Shown here piece after piece: positions 38,112 through 48,149 of a stretch of 64,000 nucleotides of DNA (its first letter is position 1; every line of letters starts with the position of its first letter). The position numbers and the translations under genes are program-made. The notes under the pieces were generated by a model, which saw only the letters and a program-made list of their open reading frames with translations, was not told the origin of the DNA and did no database searches. Source of the DNA: Klebsiella pneumoniae (GTDB taxonomy: Bacteria > Pseudomonadota > Gammaproteobacteria > Enterobacterales > Enterobacteriaceae). The stretch is from the NCBI RefSeq assembly GCF_000742135.1, contig NZ_KN046818.1:4786295-4850294 (forward strand). Direction: 5' to 3'.

Positions 38112-40019
38112 ATGTCATCCGATATCAAGATCAAAGTGCAAAGCTTTGGTCGTTTCCTCAGCAATATGGTGATGCCGAATATCGGCGCGTTTATCGCGTG
38201 GGGTATCATCACCGCGCTTTTCATTCCGACAGGGTGGTTGCCAAACGAAACGCTGGCGAAGCTGGTCGGTCCGATGATCACCTACCTGCTGCCGCTGCTG
38301 ATCGGTTACACCGGCGGTAAATTAGTCGGCGGCGAACGTGGCGGCGTGGTCGGGGCGATCACCACCATGGGCGTTATCGTCGGCGCGGATATGCCGATGT
38401 TCCTCGGCTCCATGATTGCCGGCCCGCTGGGCGGCTACTGCATCAAGAAATTCGATAACTGGGTAGACGGTAAGATCAAATCCGGTTTTGAAATGCTGGT
38501 GAATAACTTCTCCGCCGGCATCATCGGGATGATCCTCGCCATTCTGGCCTTCCTCGGCATCGGCCCGGCGGTCGAAGTTCTGTCGAAAATTCTGGCGGCT
38601 GGCGTTAACTTTATGGTGGCGCACGACATGCTGCCGCTGGCGTCTATCTTCGTCGAACCGGCAAAAATCCTGTTCCTTAACAACGCCATCAACCACGGTA
38701 TCTTCTCGCCGCTGGGTATTCAGCAGTCCCACGAGCTGGGTAAATCCATCTTCTTCCTGATTGAAGCTAACCCGGGTCCAGGGATGGGCGTTCTGCTGGC
38801 GTACATGTTCTTTGGCCGCGGCAGCGCAAAACAGTCTGCAGGCGGGGCGGCTATCATCCACTTCCTGGGTGGTATCCATGAAATCTACTTCCCGTACGTG
38901 CTGATGAACCCGCGCCTGATCCTGGCCGTTATCCTCGGCGGGATGACCGGTGTCTTCACCCTGACTATCCTTAATGGCGGTCTGGTTTCCCCGGCTTCCC
39001 CAGGCTCTATCCTGGCGGTACTGGCGATGACGCCGAAAGGCGCCTACTTCGCTAACATCGCCGCGATTATCGCAGCGATGGCGGTCTCCTTCGTGGTCTC
39101 TGCGGTTCTGCTCAAGACCAGCAAAGTCAAAGAAGAAGACGATATCGAAGCCGCAACGCGTCGTATGCATGACATGAAAGCGGAATCCAAAGGCGCCAGC
39201 CCGCTGGCGGCCGGCAATGTCACCAACGACCTGAGCCATGTGCGTAAAATCATCGTCGCCTGCGACGCCGGGATGGGTTCCAGCGCCATGGGCGCCGGGG
39301 TACTGCGCAAGAAAGTGCAGGATGCCGGGCTGAGCAACATCTCGGTCACCAACAGCGCAATCAATAACCTGCCGCCGGATGTTGACCTGGTCATCACCCA
39401 CCGCGACCTTACCGAGCGCGCCATGCGCCAAGTACCGCAGGCGCAGCATATTTCGCTGACCAACTTCCTCGACAGCGGTCTGTACACCAGCCTGACCGAG
39501 CGCCTGGTCGCGGCCCAGCGCCACATCGACAACGAAGTCAAAGTCACCGATAGCCTGAAAGACAGCTTTGACGATACTAACAACAACCTGTTCCAGCTGG
39601 GCGCGGATAACATCTTCCTCGGTCGCAAAGCAGCCACCAAAGAAGAAGCCATTCGCTTCGCCGGTGAGCAGCTGGTGAAAGGCGGCTACGTCGAGCCGGA
39701 ATATGTGCAGGCGATGCTGGATCGCGAAAAACTGACCTCGACCTATCTCGGCGAGTCCATCGCGGTACCGCACGGCACCATCGAAGCGAAGGACCGCGTG
39801 CTGAAAACCGGCGTCGTCTTCTGCCAGTACCCGGAAGGCGTGCGCTTCGGTGAAGAAGAAGATGAAGTCGCGCGTCTGGTCATCGGCATCGCCGCTCGTA
39901 ATAACGAGCACATTCAGGTTATCACCAGTCTGACTAACGCCCTGGATGACGAAACCGTGATTGAGCGCCTGGCGAAAACCACCAGCGTCGACGAAGTTCT
40001 GGCACTGTTAAATAAATAA
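38112..40019 (+). CDS. mtlA: PTS mannitol-specific EIICBA component
   Basis: A 635-residue inner-membrane permease-kinase that imports D-mannitol as mannitol 1-phosphate. Order: membrane EIIC domain (1-340), EIIB (about 378-475) with the phospho-cysteine C384 in ACDAGMGSSAMG, and EIIA (about 494-635) with phospho-histidine H554 in AVPHGT. The substrate motif GGIHEIYFPY is at about 253-262. It is first in mtlADR, driven by CRP and repressed through MtlR. Confidence 0.98.
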   Translation: MSSDIKIKVQSFGRFLSNMVMPNIGAFIAWGIITALFIPTGWLPNETLAKLVGPMITYLLPLLIGYTGGKLVGGERGGVVGAITTMGVIVGADMPMFLGSMIAGPLGGYCIKKFDNWVDGKIKSGFEMLVNNFSAGIIGMILAILAFLGIGPAVEVLSKILAAGVNFMVAHDMLPLASIFVEPAKILFLNNAINHGIFSPLGIQQSHELGKSIFFLIEANPGPGMGVLLAYMFFGRGSAKQSAGGAAIIHFLGGIHEIYFPYVLMNPRLILAVILGGMTGVFTLTILNGGLVSPASPGSILAVLAMTPKGAYFANIAAIIAAMAVSFVVSAVLLKTSKVKEEDDIEAATRRMHDMKAESKGASPLAAGNVTNDLSHVRKIIVACDAGMGSSAMGAGVLRKKVQDAGLSNISVTNSAINNLPPDVDLVITHRDLTERAMRQVPQAQHISLTNFLDSGLYTSLTERLVAAQRHIDNEVKVTDSLKDSFDDTNNNLFQLGADNIFLGRKAATKEEAIRFAGEQLVKGGYVEPEYVQAMLDREKLTSTYLGESIAVPHGTIEAKDRVLKTGVVFCQYPEGVRFGEEEDEVARLVIGIAARNNEHIQVITSLTNALDDETVIERLAKTTSVDEVLALLNK

Positions 40020-40029
40020 TCAGCGCTAT

Positions 40030-40095
40030 CCAACCCTCTCCTTTGGGAGAGGGTTGGGGTGAGGGGAAAGGCCTCACCCCAGCCCTCTCAGGTGA
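40030..40095. repeat. Tandem palindromes (REP-like) between mtlA and mtlD
   Basis: Two adjacent hairpins: CCAACCCTCTCC / GGAGAGGGTTGG (40030-40057, perfect 12-base stem) and GGGGTGAGG / CCTCACCCC (40056-40080), then a partial repeat CAGCCCTCTC. Similar CCCTCTCC...GGAGAGGG units occur near 36462, 42718 and 46626. A mobile REP-type unit that may stabilise the mtlA message is the likely explanation. Confidence 0.75.
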
Positions 40096-40119
40096 AAACA
40101 TTAATTGAAGGTTAATACT

Positions 40120-41268
40120 ATGAAAGCATTACATTTTGGCGCAGGTAATATCGGACGTGGCTTTATCGGTAAATTGCTGGCCGACGCGGGCATCGAACTG
40201 ACGTTTGCCGATGTCAATCAGACCGTACTTGATGCCCTGAATGCCCGTCATAGCTATCAGGTTCACGTCGTCGGTGAGAATGAGCAGGTGGACACCGTCT
40301 CCGGCGTCAATGCCGTCAGCAGCATCGGCGATGAGGTTGTGGACCTGATCGCTGGGGTGGATCTGGTCACCACCGCCGTCGGTCCCGTCGTGCTCGAGCG
40401 CATCGCGCCAGCGATCGCCAAAGGGCTGGCGCAGCGCAAAGCGCAGGGCACCGAACGCCCCCTGAACATCATCGCCTGCGAAAATATGGTGCGCGGCACC
40501 ACGCAGTTAAAAGGCCACGTGTTTAACGCGCTGGCGGAAGAAGATAAAGCGTGGGTGGAAGCGCATATCGGCTTTGTCGACTCTGCCGTAGACCGTATTG
40601 TTCCGCCATCGGCTTCCGCCACTCATGACCCGCTGGAAGTCACCGTGGAAACCTTTAGCGAATGGATTGTCGATAAGACTCAGTTCAAGGGCGCGCTGCC
40701 GACTATCCCGGGAATGGAATTAACTGATAACCTGATGGCATTTGTCGAACGCAAGCTCTTCACCTTGAACACCGGGCATGCTATAACCGCCTACCTCGGA
40801 AAACTGGCGGGCCATCAGACGATTCGCGACGCGATCCTCGACGAGAAAATTCGTGCCGTCGTGCAGGGCGCGATGGAAGAGAGCGGCGCGGTGCTGATCA
40901 AACGTTACGCCTTTGACCCGCAGAAGCACGCGGCTTATATCCAGAAAATACTTGGCCGTTTCGAGAACCCGTACCTGAAAGACGATGTTGAGCGCGTTGG
41001 CCGTCAGCCGCTGCGCAAACTGAGCGCTGGAGACCGTTTAATTAAGCCGCTGCTGGGTACACTGGAATACGGGCTGCCGCACCGCAACCTGGTGAAAGGG
41101 ATTGCGGCGGCGATGCATTTCCGTAGCGAAGACGATCCGCAGGCGCAGGAGCTAGCGGCACTGATCGCCGACAAGGGGCCGCAGGCCGCGCTGGCGCAGA
41201 TTTCCGGCCTGGATGCCGCAAGTGATGTCGTCGCGGAGGCCGTTAACGACTACAACGCGGAAAAATGA
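40120..41268 (+). CDS. mtlD: Mannitol-1-phosphate 5-dehydrogenase
   Basis: A 382-residue NAD+-dependent enzyme oxidising mannitol 1-phosphate to fructose 6-phosphate. It starts [26 protein letters not shown] (7-12) is the NAD-binding Rossmann loop. The catalytic lysine lies in the helix ending [17 protein letters not shown], about residue 213. Start at 40120 as in E. coli. It overlaps mtlR by four bases (ATGA). Confidence 0.98.
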   Translation: MKALHFGAGNIGRGFIGKLLADAGIELTFADVNQTVLDALNARHSYQVHVVGENEQVDTVSGVNAVSSIGDEVVDLIAGVDLVTTAVGPVVLERIAPAIAKGLAQRKAQGTERPLNIIACENMVRGTTQLKGHVFNALAEEDKAWVEAHIGFVDSAVDRIVPPSASATHDPLEVTVETFSEWIVDKTQFKGALPTIPGMELTDNLMAFVERKLFTLNTGHAITAYLGKLAGHQTIRDAILDEKIRAVVQGAMEESGAVLIKRYAFDPQKHAAYIQKILGRFENPYLKDDVERVGRQPLRKLSAGDRLIKPLLGTLEYGLPHRNLVKGIAAAMHFRSEDDPQAQELAALIADKGPQAALAQISGLDAASDVVAEAVNDYNAEK

Positions 41269-41864
41269 TGCACAACCTGGCGCGGCCGACGTCGCGCCCA
41301 TTACGACTCCTGTCAGATATGCAGGCAATGATGGAAGAAACACAAGCATTTGAAAACCGTGTGCTTGAGCGTCTGAATGCTGGCAAAACCGTACGAAGCT
41401 TCCTGATCGCCACCGTCGAGCTGTTAACGGAAGCGGTCAATATTCTGGTGCTTCAGGTGTTCCGTAAAGACGACTACGCGGTGAAATACGCCGTCGAGCC
41501 CTTGCTGGAGGGCAGCGGGCCGCTCGGCGATCTCTCTGTACGCCTGAAGCTGATTTATGGCCTTGGGGTGATAAGTCGTGCCGAATATGAAGACGCCGAG
41601 CTGCTGATGGCCCTGCGCGAAGAGCTTAACCACGACGGCAATGAGTACAGCTTTACCGACGACGAAATTATCGGTCCGTTCGGCGAGCTGCACTGCGTCG
41701 CCGCCCTGCCGCCAACGCCACAATTTGATGACAGCGATGCCGAACTGCTGGCAATGCAGAAACTGCGTTACCAGCAGATGGTGCGCTCAACGATGGTGCT
41801 GTCCCTGACTGAGCTGATTTCACGAATCAGCTTAAAAAAAGCCTTTCAGAAATCAACGCTCTGA
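41265..41864 (+). CDS. mtlR: Mannitol operon repressor MtlR
   Basis: A 199-residue helical regulator that limits mtl expression in E. coli. The conserved core runs from [20 protein letters not shown] to [18 protein letters not shown]. It has no recognisable DNA-binding helix-turn-helix; in related work MtlR is thought to act through protein contacts. Two ATG codons (41265, 41268) are possible starts; I keep the first. The 3' end overlaps yibT on the other strand by 12 bases. Confidence 0.95.
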   Translation: MMHNLARPTSRPLRLLSDMQAMMEETQAFENRVLERLNAGKTVRSFLIATVELLTEAVNILVLQVFRKDDYAVKYAVEPLLEGSGPLGDLSVRLKLIYGLGVISRAEYEDAELLMALREELNHDGNEYSFTDDEIIGPFGELHCVAALPPTPQFDDSDAELLAMQKLRYQQMVRSTMVLSLTELISRISLKKAFQKSTL

Positions 41865-42077
41865 TTCCGGTTCCGTCTGGTCGCAGGTCGGCCGGTAAAG
41901 CTGACGATAATATTCCAGACGCTGCAGGAACAACGCTTCCTTATCCTGAGGAATGTCTCGCGGTACATGCTGCAGACGCGGAGACTTTTTCAAATACTCC
42001 ATAAACGCCTGACTGGAAGCCATAAAATCAACCGCTTTGTCGATTAAACGTGGTACGCCGTCGCCGATCTTTGCCAT
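41853..42077 (-). CDS. yibT: Small protein YibT
   Basis: A 74-residue soluble protein resembling E. coli YibT ([32 protein letters not shown] near the end). Function unknown. I place the start at the ATG at 42077, five bases after AAAGGAGG-AC-type Shine-Dalgarno sequence, rather than the GTG one codon upstream. It ends inside the 3' end of mtlR (12-base antisense overlap) and is divergent from yibL. Confidence 0.85.
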   Translation of the reverse strand: MAKIGDGVPRLIDKAVDFMASSQAFMEYLKKSPRLQHVPRDIPQDKEALFLQRLEYYRQLYRPTCDQTEPESER

Positions 42078-42349
42078 CACGTCCTCCTTTTGGGAATAAT
42101 CTGATTAAGCATTAGCCAATTCACCAGCGTGGGTTAAGGAAAACGTGCTTATCTGCCGACAGGCTTCACAGAAATGAAATTAGAACGGGTATTAGGCGGA
42201 ATATTAATAAAATTCAAATTATTAGCGATAAATGATATTGCATTCCGCGGGCGACAAACGGCGAATTTTTGATAAATAGCTATCAACAATAGCGGTCACG
42301 GCACATACTATAGGCGAATGAAGCCCCTTTATTAACAGATCAAATCACC
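42078..42349. promoter_or_regulatory. yibT-yibL divergent promoter region
   Basis: 272 AT-rich bases between the two small genes. They should hold two promoters, with a TATAGGCG-like -10 near 42310 for yibL. No gene, repeat or clear operator is visible. Confidence 0.4.
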
Positions 42350-42712
42350 ATGAAAGAAGTCGAAAAGAATGAAATCAAGCGTCTGAGCGATCGTCTCGAC
42401 GCCATCCGCCACCAGCAGGCCGAGCTGTCGCTGGTGGAAGCCGCCGATAAATACGCTGAACTGGAAAAAGAAAAAGCCACTCTGGAAACGGAGATTGAAC
42501 GTCTGCGTTCCGTCCAGAGCCAGAAGCTGAGCAAAGAGGCGCAGAAGCTGATGAGCCTGCCGTTCCGCCGCGCGATTACCAAAAAAGAGCAGGCCGATAT
42601 GGGCAAGCTGAAGAAAAGCGTTCGCGGCCTGGTGGTTGTCCATCCGATGACCGCCCTGGGCCGGGAAATGGGTCTGAAAGAGATGACCGGTTTCGCCCGC
42701 AGCGAATTTTGA
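42350..42712 (+). CDS. yibL: Ribosome-associated protein YibL
   Basis: A 120-residue basic protein equal in length and close in sequence to E. coli YibL. Residues about 3-60 form a charged coiled coil (heptads in [35 protein letters not shown]). The C-terminal half is basic ([20 protein letters not shown]) and ends TGFARSEF. E. coli YibL is reported to bind ribosomes; the exact role is open. It is monocistronic, with a palindrome just after the stop. Confidence 0.9.
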   Translation: MKEVEKNEIKRLSDRLDAIRHQQAELSLVEAADKYAELEKEKATLETEIERLRSVQSQKLSKEAQKLMSLPFRRAITKKEQADMGKLKKSVRGLVVVHPMTALGREMGLKEMTGFARSEF

Positions 42713-42717
42713 TCCCC

Positions 42718-42741
42718 AGCCCTCTCCGTACGGAGAGGGCT
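42718..42741 (+). terminator. Palindrome/terminator after yibL
   Basis: Perfect palindrome AGCCCTCTCCGT / ACGGAGAGGGCT starting six bases after the stop codon, followed by ATTCTGTCTTC. It may be a REP-like unit serving as a terminator. Confidence 0.6.
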
Positions 42742-42784
42742 ATTCTGTCTTCACTTCCCCACATTTTTACCTTCAGCCGAGTCG

Positions 42785-42926
42785 ATTGGTCCAACCAATA
42801 ATTTCATCCACCCCCTGGTAGTTCACAAATCCATCAAATCCCATCACAAACACGTTGCTTAAGAGCAACATCTGATTAACCATTCGTTGTCATCAACCCT
42901 GATACCCTTAATTGGCCGGGCCAATT
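42785..42926. promoter_or_regulatory. Two LldR-type operators flanking the lldP promoter
   Basis: ATTGGTCCAACCAAT (42785-42799) and AATTGGCCGGGCCAATT (42910-42926) share the core TTGG-N5-CCAA. Their centres are 126 bases apart. E. coli lldPRD is likewise controlled by two LldR operators on either side of its promoter. The second lies 72 bases before lldP. I infer that LldR loops the DNA between the two sites. Confidence 0.75.
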
Positions 42927-42997
42927 TTACCTTCGGTGGGATCGGCAATGAGCGCAGACTCAGCCCTCCCCTCCTGGCGGCCCGATGGAGACCCTGC

Positions 42998-44653
42998 ATG
43001 AATCTCTGGCAACAAAACTACGATCCCGCCGGTAATATCTGGTTATCCAGTCTTATCGCATCGCTACCGATTCTGTTTTTCTTTTTTGCGCTGATTAAGC
43101 TCAAACTGAAAGGCTACATCGCTGCCACCTGGACCGTCGCAATCGCGCTGGTCGTTGCCTTGCTGTTCTATAAAATGCCGGTGGACCGCGCCTTAGCCTC
43201 GGTGGTCTACGGCTTCTTCTACGGCCTGTGGCCTATCGCGTGGATTATTATCGCCGCGGTCTTCGTCTATAAAATCTCGGTGAAGACCGGACAGTTCGAC
43301 ATCATCCGCTCATCGATTCTGTCGATTACGCCGGACCAGCGCCTGCAGATGCTGATCGTCGGCTTCTCGTTCGGCGCCTTTCTCGAAGGGGCGGCGGGTT
43401 TCGGCGCACCGGTCGCGATTACCGCCGCGCTGCTGGTTGGTCTCGGGTTTAACCCGCTGTATGCGGCTGGCCTGTGCCTGATCGTCAACACCGCGCCGGT
43501 GGCCTTCGGCGCGATGGGCATCCCGATTCTGGTCGCCGGCCAGGTGACCGGTATCGATAGCTTCGCCATCGGCCAGATGGTGGGCCGCCAGCTGCCGTTC
43601 CTGACCATTATCGTGCTGTTCTGGATCATGGCGATTATGGACGGCTGGCGCGGCATTAAAGAGACCTGGCCGGCGGTGATAGTCGCAGGCGGTTCGTTCG
43701 CTATTGCCCAGTACCTCAGCTCGAACTTCCTTGGCCCGGAGCTGCCGGATATCATCTCGTCGCTGGTCTCCCTGGTCTGTCTGACCCTGTTCCTCAAACG
43801 CTGGCAGCCGGTACGCATCTTCCGCTTCGGCGATCTCGGCGCCTCGCAGGTGGATATGACGCTGGCCCGCACACGCTACACGGCGGGACAAGTGATCCGC
43901 GCCTGGTCGCCGTTCCTGTTCCTGACAGCCACCGTGACCCTGTGGAGCGTGCCGCCATTCAAAGCGCTGTTCGCTCCTGGCGGCGCGATGTATGACTTCG
44001 TTATCAATATTTCGGTACCGTTCCTCGACAAAATGGTTGCCCGTATGCCGCCGGTGGTTAGCGCCGCGACGCCCTACGCCGCGGTGTATAAATTCGACTG
44101 GCTGTCGGCAACCGGCACCGCCATTCTGTTCGCCGCCCTGCTGTCCATCGTCTGGCTGCGCATGAAGCCGAAAGATGCGCTGACCACCTTCGCCGGGACG
44201 CTGAAGGATCTGGCGCTGCCGATCTACTCTATCGGCATGGTGCTGGCGTTCGCCTTTATCTCTAACTATTCCGGGCTGTCGTCGACCCTGGCCCTGGCGC
44301 TGGCCCATACCGGCCACGCGTTTACCTTCTTCTCGCCGTTCCTTGGCTGGCTGGGGGTATTCCTGACCGGTTCGGACACCTCGTCTAACGCCCTGTTCGC
44401 CGCGCTGCAGGCAACGGCGGCGCAGCAGATTGGCGTCTCCGATATTCTGCTGGTCGCGGCTAATACCACCGGCGGCGTTACCGGCAAGATGATTTCCCCG
44501 CAGTCGATCGCCATCGCCTGCGCCGCGGTAGGCCTGGTGGGCAAAGAGTCGGATCTGTTCCGCTTTACCGTCAAACATAGCCTGATCTTCACCTGCATGG
44601 TGGGGCTGATCACCACGCTGCAGGCCTACGTTTTAACCTGGATGATCCCGTGA
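42998..44653 (+). CDS. lldP: L-lactate permease
   Basis: A 551-residue inner-membrane symporter with about twelve helices that imports L-lactate (also D-lactate and glycolate in E. coli) with protons. It starts [20 protein letters not shown], identical in layout to E. coli LldP; GGAG precedes the ATG at 42998. Motifs include [20 protein letters not shown] and [17 protein letters not shown]. The GTG start of lldR overlaps its stop. First gene of lldPRD. Confidence 0.97.
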   Translation: MNLWQQNYDPAGNIWLSSLIASLPILFFFFALIKLKLKGYIAATWTVAIALVVALLFYKMPVDRALASVVYGFFYGLWPIAWIIIAAVFVYKISVKTGQFDIIRSSILSITPDQRLQMLIVGFSFGAFLEGAAGFGAPVAITAALLVGLGFNPLYAAGLCLIVNTAPVAFGAMGIPILVAGQVTGIDSFAIGQMVGRQLPFLTIIVLFWIMAIMDGWRGIKETWPAVIVAGGSFAIAQYLSSNFLGPELPDIISSLVSLVCLTLFLKRWQPVRIFRFGDLGASQVDMTLARTRYTAGQVIRAWSPFLFLTATVTLWSVPPFKALFAPGGAMYDFVINISVPFLDKMVARMPPVVSAATPYAAVYKFDWLSATGTAILFAALLSIVWLRMKPKDALTTFAGTLKDLALPIYSIGMVLAFAFISNYSGLSSTLALALAHTGHAFTFFSPFLGWLGVFLTGSDTSSNALFAALQATAAQQIGVSDILLVAANTTGGVTGKMISPQSIAIACAAVGLVGKESDLFRFTVKHSLIFTCMVGLITTLQAYVLTWMIP

Positions 44654-45423
44654 TAGTGATGCCTAAACGCCTGGCCGACGACGTGGCGCGTCGCGTCCGG
44701 GCGCTGATTGAAGAACAACAGCTGGAGGCGGGCATGCGACTGCCCGCCGAGCGCCAGCTCGCCGCCCAGCTCGGCGTCTCACGCAATTCCCTACGCGAAG
44801 CGCTGGCGATGCTGGTCAATGAAGGGGTGCTGTTGAGCCGTCGCGGCGGCGGCACCTTCGTCCGCTTTCAGCATGAGCCGTGGTCAGAGCAAAACATCGT
44901 CCAGCCGCTGAAGACGCTGCTGGCCGATGACCCGGACTACAGCTTCGATATCCTCGAAGCTCGCCACGCCATCGAAGCCAGCACCGCGTGGCACGCGGCG
45001 ATGCGCGCCACCGACGCCGATAAAGAAATAATTCGTCTGTGCTTTGAAGCGACCCAGAGTGAAGACCCGGATATCGCCTCGCAGGCGGATGTCCGCTTTC
45101 ACCTGGCGATCGCCGAAGCCTCGCATAACGTGGTGCTCCTGCAAACCATGCGCGGCTTTTTCGACCTGCTGCACTCCTCCGTTAAGCAGAGCCGCCAGCG
45201 CATGTATCAGGTGCCGCCGGTGTTTGCCCGCCTGACCGAACAGCACCAGGCCGTCATGGAGGCGATTGTCGCCGGCGACGCCGAGGCGGCGCGCCAGGCG
45301 ATGATGGGCCACTTAGGCTTTGTCCACGCCACCATCAAACGTTTTGATGAAGACCAGGCCCGCCAGGCGCGAATTACCCGCCTGCCCGGTGACCACAATG
45401 AAAATTCCAGGGAGAACTCGTGA
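44650..45423 (+). CDS. lldR: Lactate-responsive regulator LldR (GntR/FadR family)
   Basis: A 257-residue regulator. Residues about 5-70 are the GntR winged helix ([40 protein letters not shown]), followed by an FCD effector domain with conserved metal-binding histidines ([12 protein letters not shown]). It starts at GTG (44650), overlapping the lldP stop, which implies coupled translation. It should bind the two palindromes upstream of lldP and respond to L-lactate. Confidence 0.96.
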   Translation: MIVMPKRLADDVARRVRALIEEQQLEAGMRLPAERQLAAQLGVSRNSLREALAMLVNEGVLLSRRGGGTFVRFQHEPWSEQNIVQPLKTLLADDPDYSFDILEARHAIEASTAWHAAMRATDADKEIIRLCFEATQSEDPDIASQADVRFHLAIAEASHNVVLLQTMRGFFDLLHSSVKQSRQRMYQVPPVFARLTEQHQAVMEAIVAGDAEAARQAMMGHLGFVHATIKRFDEDQARQARITRLPGDHNENSRENS

Positions 45424-46607
45424 TGATTATTTCCGCCGCCAGCGACTATCGCGCCGCCGCACAGCGTATCCTGCCGCCGTTTCTGTTCCACTATATTGAC
45501 GGCGGCGCCTACGCCGAACATACCCTGCGCCGCAACGTCGAGGACCTTTCCGATGTAGCCTTGCGCCAGCGTATTTTGCGCAATATGTCGGACCTGAGTC
45601 TGGAAACGACATTATTCAACGAGAAGCTGGCGATGCCGACGGCGTTGGCGCCGGTCGGGCTGTGCGGGATGTACGCCCGCCGCGGCGAAGTGCAGGCCGC
45701 CGGCGCGGCGGACGACAAAGGCATTCCGTTCACCCTCTCTACCGTTTCCGTCTGCCCGATCGAAGAGGTCGCCCCGACCATCAAGCGCCCGATGTGGTTC
45801 CAGCTGTATGTCCTGCGCGACCGCGGCTTTATGCGCAATGCGCTGGAGCGCGCCAAAGCCGCCGGCTGCTCGACGCTGGTCTTTACCGTCGATATGCCGA
45901 CTCCCGGCGCCCGCTACCGCGACGCCCATTCAGGCATGAGCGGCCCGAACGCCGCCCTGCGCCGCTACTGGCAGGCCGTCACCCATCCGCAGTGGGCGTG
46001 GGACGTCGGCCTTAACGGTCGCCCGCACGATCTGGGCAATATCTCCGCCTATCTCGGCAAACCGACCGGGCTTGAGGATTACATTGGCTGGCTGGCGAAT
46101 AACTTCGATCCGTCGATTTCATGGAAAGACCTGGAGTGGATCCGCGATTTCTGGGACGGTCCGATGGTGATCAAAGGGATCCTCGATCCGGAGGACGCCC
46201 GCGACGCGGTGCGTTTCGGCGCTGACGGCATTGTCGTCTCCAACCACGGCGGCCGCCAGCTCGATGGCGTGCTCTCCTCGGCCCGCGCCCTGCCGGCAAT
46301 TGCCGACGCGGTGAAAGGCGACATCACTATTCTCGCAGACAGCGGCATCCGCAACGGGCTCGACGTGGTGCGGATGATCGCCCTGGGCGCCGACAGCGTG
46401 CTACTGGGCCGCGCTTACCTGTACGCCCTGGCGACCCACGGTAAGCAGGGCGTGGCGAATCTGCTGAACCTCATCGAGAAAGAGATGAAAGTGGCGATGA
46501 CCCTCACCGGGGCGAAAAGCATCCGTGAAATCAGCCGTGATTCGCTGGTGCAGAACGCGGAAGCGCTGCAGACCTTCGATGCGCTGAAGCAGAATAACGC
46601 CGCGTAA
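45423..46607 (+). CDS. lldD: FMN-dependent L-lactate dehydrogenase
   Basis: A 394-residue membrane-associated flavoenzyme of the alpha-hydroxyacid oxidase family that oxidises L-lactate to pyruvate and feeds quinones. The catalytic histidine and arginine lie in [13 protein letters not shown] (about 271-283). [15 protein letters not shown] and [11 protein letters not shown] are FMN-domain motifs. I use the ATG at 45423, which overlaps the lldR stop by one base (TGATG). The C-terminus ([12 protein letters not shown]) is short and diverges from the E. coli tail. Confidence 0.97.
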   Translation: MIISAASDYRAAAQRILPPFLFHYIDGGAYAEHTLRRNVEDLSDVALRQRILRNMSDLSLETTLFNEKLAMPTALAPVGLCGMYARRGEVQAAGAADDKGIPFTLSTVSVCPIEEVAPTIKRPMWFQLYVLRDRGFMRNALERAKAAGCSTLVFTVDMPTPGARYRDAHSGMSGPNAALRRYWQAVTHPQWAWDVGLNGRPHDLGNISAYLGKPTGLEDYIGWLANNFDPSISWKDLEWIRDFWDGPMVIKGILDPEDARDAVRFGADGIVVSNHGGRQLDGVLSSARALPAIADAVKGDITILADSGIRNGLDVVRMIALGADSVLLGRAYLYALATHGKQGVANLLNLIEKEMKVAMTLTGAKSIREISRDSLVQNAEALQTFDALKQNNAA

Positions 46608-46625
46608 TTCTCCACGTTTTCCCTT

Positions 46626-46655
46626 ACGCCGCCCCTCTCCCTCAGGGTGAGGGTT
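46626..46655. repeat. REP-like GC-rich palindrome before trmL
   Basis: The segment CCCCTCTCCCTCAGGGTGAG plus GG shares its CCCTCTCC/GGTGAGGG core with the mtlA-mtlD palindromes. It lies between lldD and trmL and may end the lld transcript. Confidence 0.5.
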
Positions 46656-46699
46656 CGCCAAATATCTGCTATTCTGCCCCCCGCAATTAAGGGGGCAGT

Positions 46700-47173
46700 A
46701 TGCTGAACATCGTGTTATTCGAACCAGAGATCCCGCCGAACACCGGGAATATTATCCGCCTGTGCGCCAACACGGGCTTCAGTCTGCATATCATTGAGCC
46801 GATGGGCTTCACCTGGGACGATAAACGCCTGAGACGCGCCGGACTGGACTATCACGAGTTCACTGCCGTGCAGCGCCATGCGGATTACGCGGCGTTTGTC
46901 GCCAGCGCGCAGCCGCAGCGTCTGTTCGCCCTGACCACCAAAGGCACGCCTGCGCACAGCGCAGTGAGCTATCAGGACGGCGATTTCTTGATGTTTGGCC
47001 CGGAAACCCGCGGTCTGCCGGCCAGCATCCTCGATGCCCTGCCGCCGGAGCAGAAAATCCGTATTCCGATGATGCCGGACAGCCGCAGTATGAACCTGTC
47101 AAACGCGGTGTCGGTGGTGGTGTATGAAGCCTGGCGCCAGCTGGGGTATCCTGGCGCGGTCTTGCGCAGCTAA
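46700..47173 (+). CDS. trmL: tRNA (cytidine(34)-2'-O)-methyltransferase TrmL
   Basis: A 157-residue SPOUT-class methyltransferase (formerly YibK) that 2'-O-methylates the wobble base of leucine tRNAs. It starts [20 protein letters not shown]. The trefoil-knot SAM motifs [14 protein letters not shown] and [20 protein letters not shown] are present. AAGGGGG precedes the start. It is convergent with cysE across a REP unit. Confidence 0.97.
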   Translation: MLNIVLFEPEIPPNTGNIIRLCANTGFSLHIIEPMGFTWDDKRLRRAGLDYHEFTAVQRHADYAAFVASAQPQRLFALTTKGTPAHSAVSYQDGDFLMFGPETRGLPASILDALPPEQKIRIPMMPDSRSMNLSNAVSVVVYEAWRQLGYPGAVLRS

Positions 47174-47184
47174 CCTGAGCGGTT

Positions 47185-47216
47185 CCCGGATTACGGCGCG
47201 TTGCGCCTTATCCGGG
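47185..47216. repeat. REP element between trmL and cysE
   Basis: Palindrome CCCGGATTACGGCGC / GCGCCTTATCCGGG with loop GTT. This is the classic enterobacterial REP sequence and it lies at the convergent end of two transcripts. Confidence 0.8.
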
Positions 47217-47254
47217 CTACATTTCTGTGCTTAGCAGCGGCAAATGGCAATACA

Positions 47255-48076
47255 TCAAATCCCGTCGCCGTACTCGAAGGTGTGGTGGATGCCGTTGAAA
47301 TGCTGATCCATATCCATCGCCGGCTTGTCGCTCTCCGGCTTGCCGACGATACGCGCCGGTACGCCCGCCGCGGTGGTGTGCGGCGGAACCGGCTGCAATA
47401 CCACCGAACCGGCGCCAATCTTCGCGCCACGCCCGACTTCAATATTGCCGAGGATCTTCGCCCCGGCGCCAATCATTACGCCTTCGCGAATTTTCGGATG
47501 ACGGTCGCCGCTGGTTTTACCGGTCCCGCCGAGGGTGACCGACTGCAGAATAGAGACGTCATCTTCAATCACCGCCGTTTCGCCGACCACAATGCCGGTG
47601 GCATGGTCCAGCATGATCCCGCGGCCGATTTTCGCCGCCGGGTGGATATCCACCTGGAAAGAGACGGAGACCTGATTTTGCAGGAAAATCGCCAGCGCGC
47701 GTCGCCCCTGAGTCCACAGCCAGTGGCCGATACGATAGGCCTGCAGGGCATGGAAACCCTTCAGATAGAGCAACGGCGTGGAGTATTTATCCACCGCCGG
47801 GTCGCGCGTGCGCACCGCCTGAATATCGCAGGCGGCGGAGGCGATCATTTCCGGATCGGCGGCGTAGGCCTCTTCCACCACTTCGCGAATGGCGATCGCC
47901 GGCATAATCGGGGAAGCCAGCTTGTTGGCCAGCATATAGCTCAGCGCGCTGCCGAGATTTTCATGCTTGAGTAGCGTTGCGTGGTAAAAACTGGCGAGCA
48001 TCGGCTCACAGTCAGCCAAAGCCCGGGCTTCGGCTTTAATATTATTCCAGACGATATCCAGTTCTTCACACGGCAT
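47255..48076 (-). CDS. cysE: Serine O-acetyltransferase
   Basis: A 273-residue trimer-forming left-handed beta-helix enzyme making O-acetyl-L-serine from serine and acetyl-CoA, the entry to cysteine synthesis. The N-terminal helical region (about 1-140) precedes hexapeptide repeats (about 150-245: IHPAAKIGRGIMLDHATGIV; IREGVMIGAGAKILGNIEVG). The catalytic His is in LDHATG. The C-terminal tail ending FEYGDGI is the part that binds cysteine synthase. It is the last of the leftward series yibN-grxC-secB-gpsA-cysE. Confidence 0.98.
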   Translation of the reverse strand: MPCEELDIVWNNIKAEARALADCEPMLASFYHATLLKHENLGSALSYMLANKLASPIMPAIAIREVVEEAYAADPEMIASAACDIQAVRTRDPAVDKYSTPLLYLKGFHALQAYRIGHWLWTQGRRALAIFLQNQVSVSFQVDIHPAAKIGRGIMLDHATGIVVGETAVIEDDVSILQSVTLGGTGKTSGDRHPKIREGVMIGAGAKILGNIEVGRGAKIGAGSVVLQPVPPHTTAAGVPARIVGKPESDKPAMDMDQHFNGIHHTFEYGDGI

Positions 48077-48149
48077 TGCATACTCCAGGCGATATAGTAA
48101 TGACCTGCCAGTTCTGCGCTGGCAGGGTCATTCAGGTGACAAAGGAAAG

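Noticed and set aside
38322-39911. 529-codon open frame antisense to mtlA
   Set aside because: It is the complement of a codon-biased, GC-rich gene; the translation is rich in His/Arg/Asp/Gln with no domain, and mtlA is certain on the other strand. Same for the long frames opposite glyS (5353-6735), gpmI (50691-52238), lldP (43310-44578), selA, kbl and waaC.
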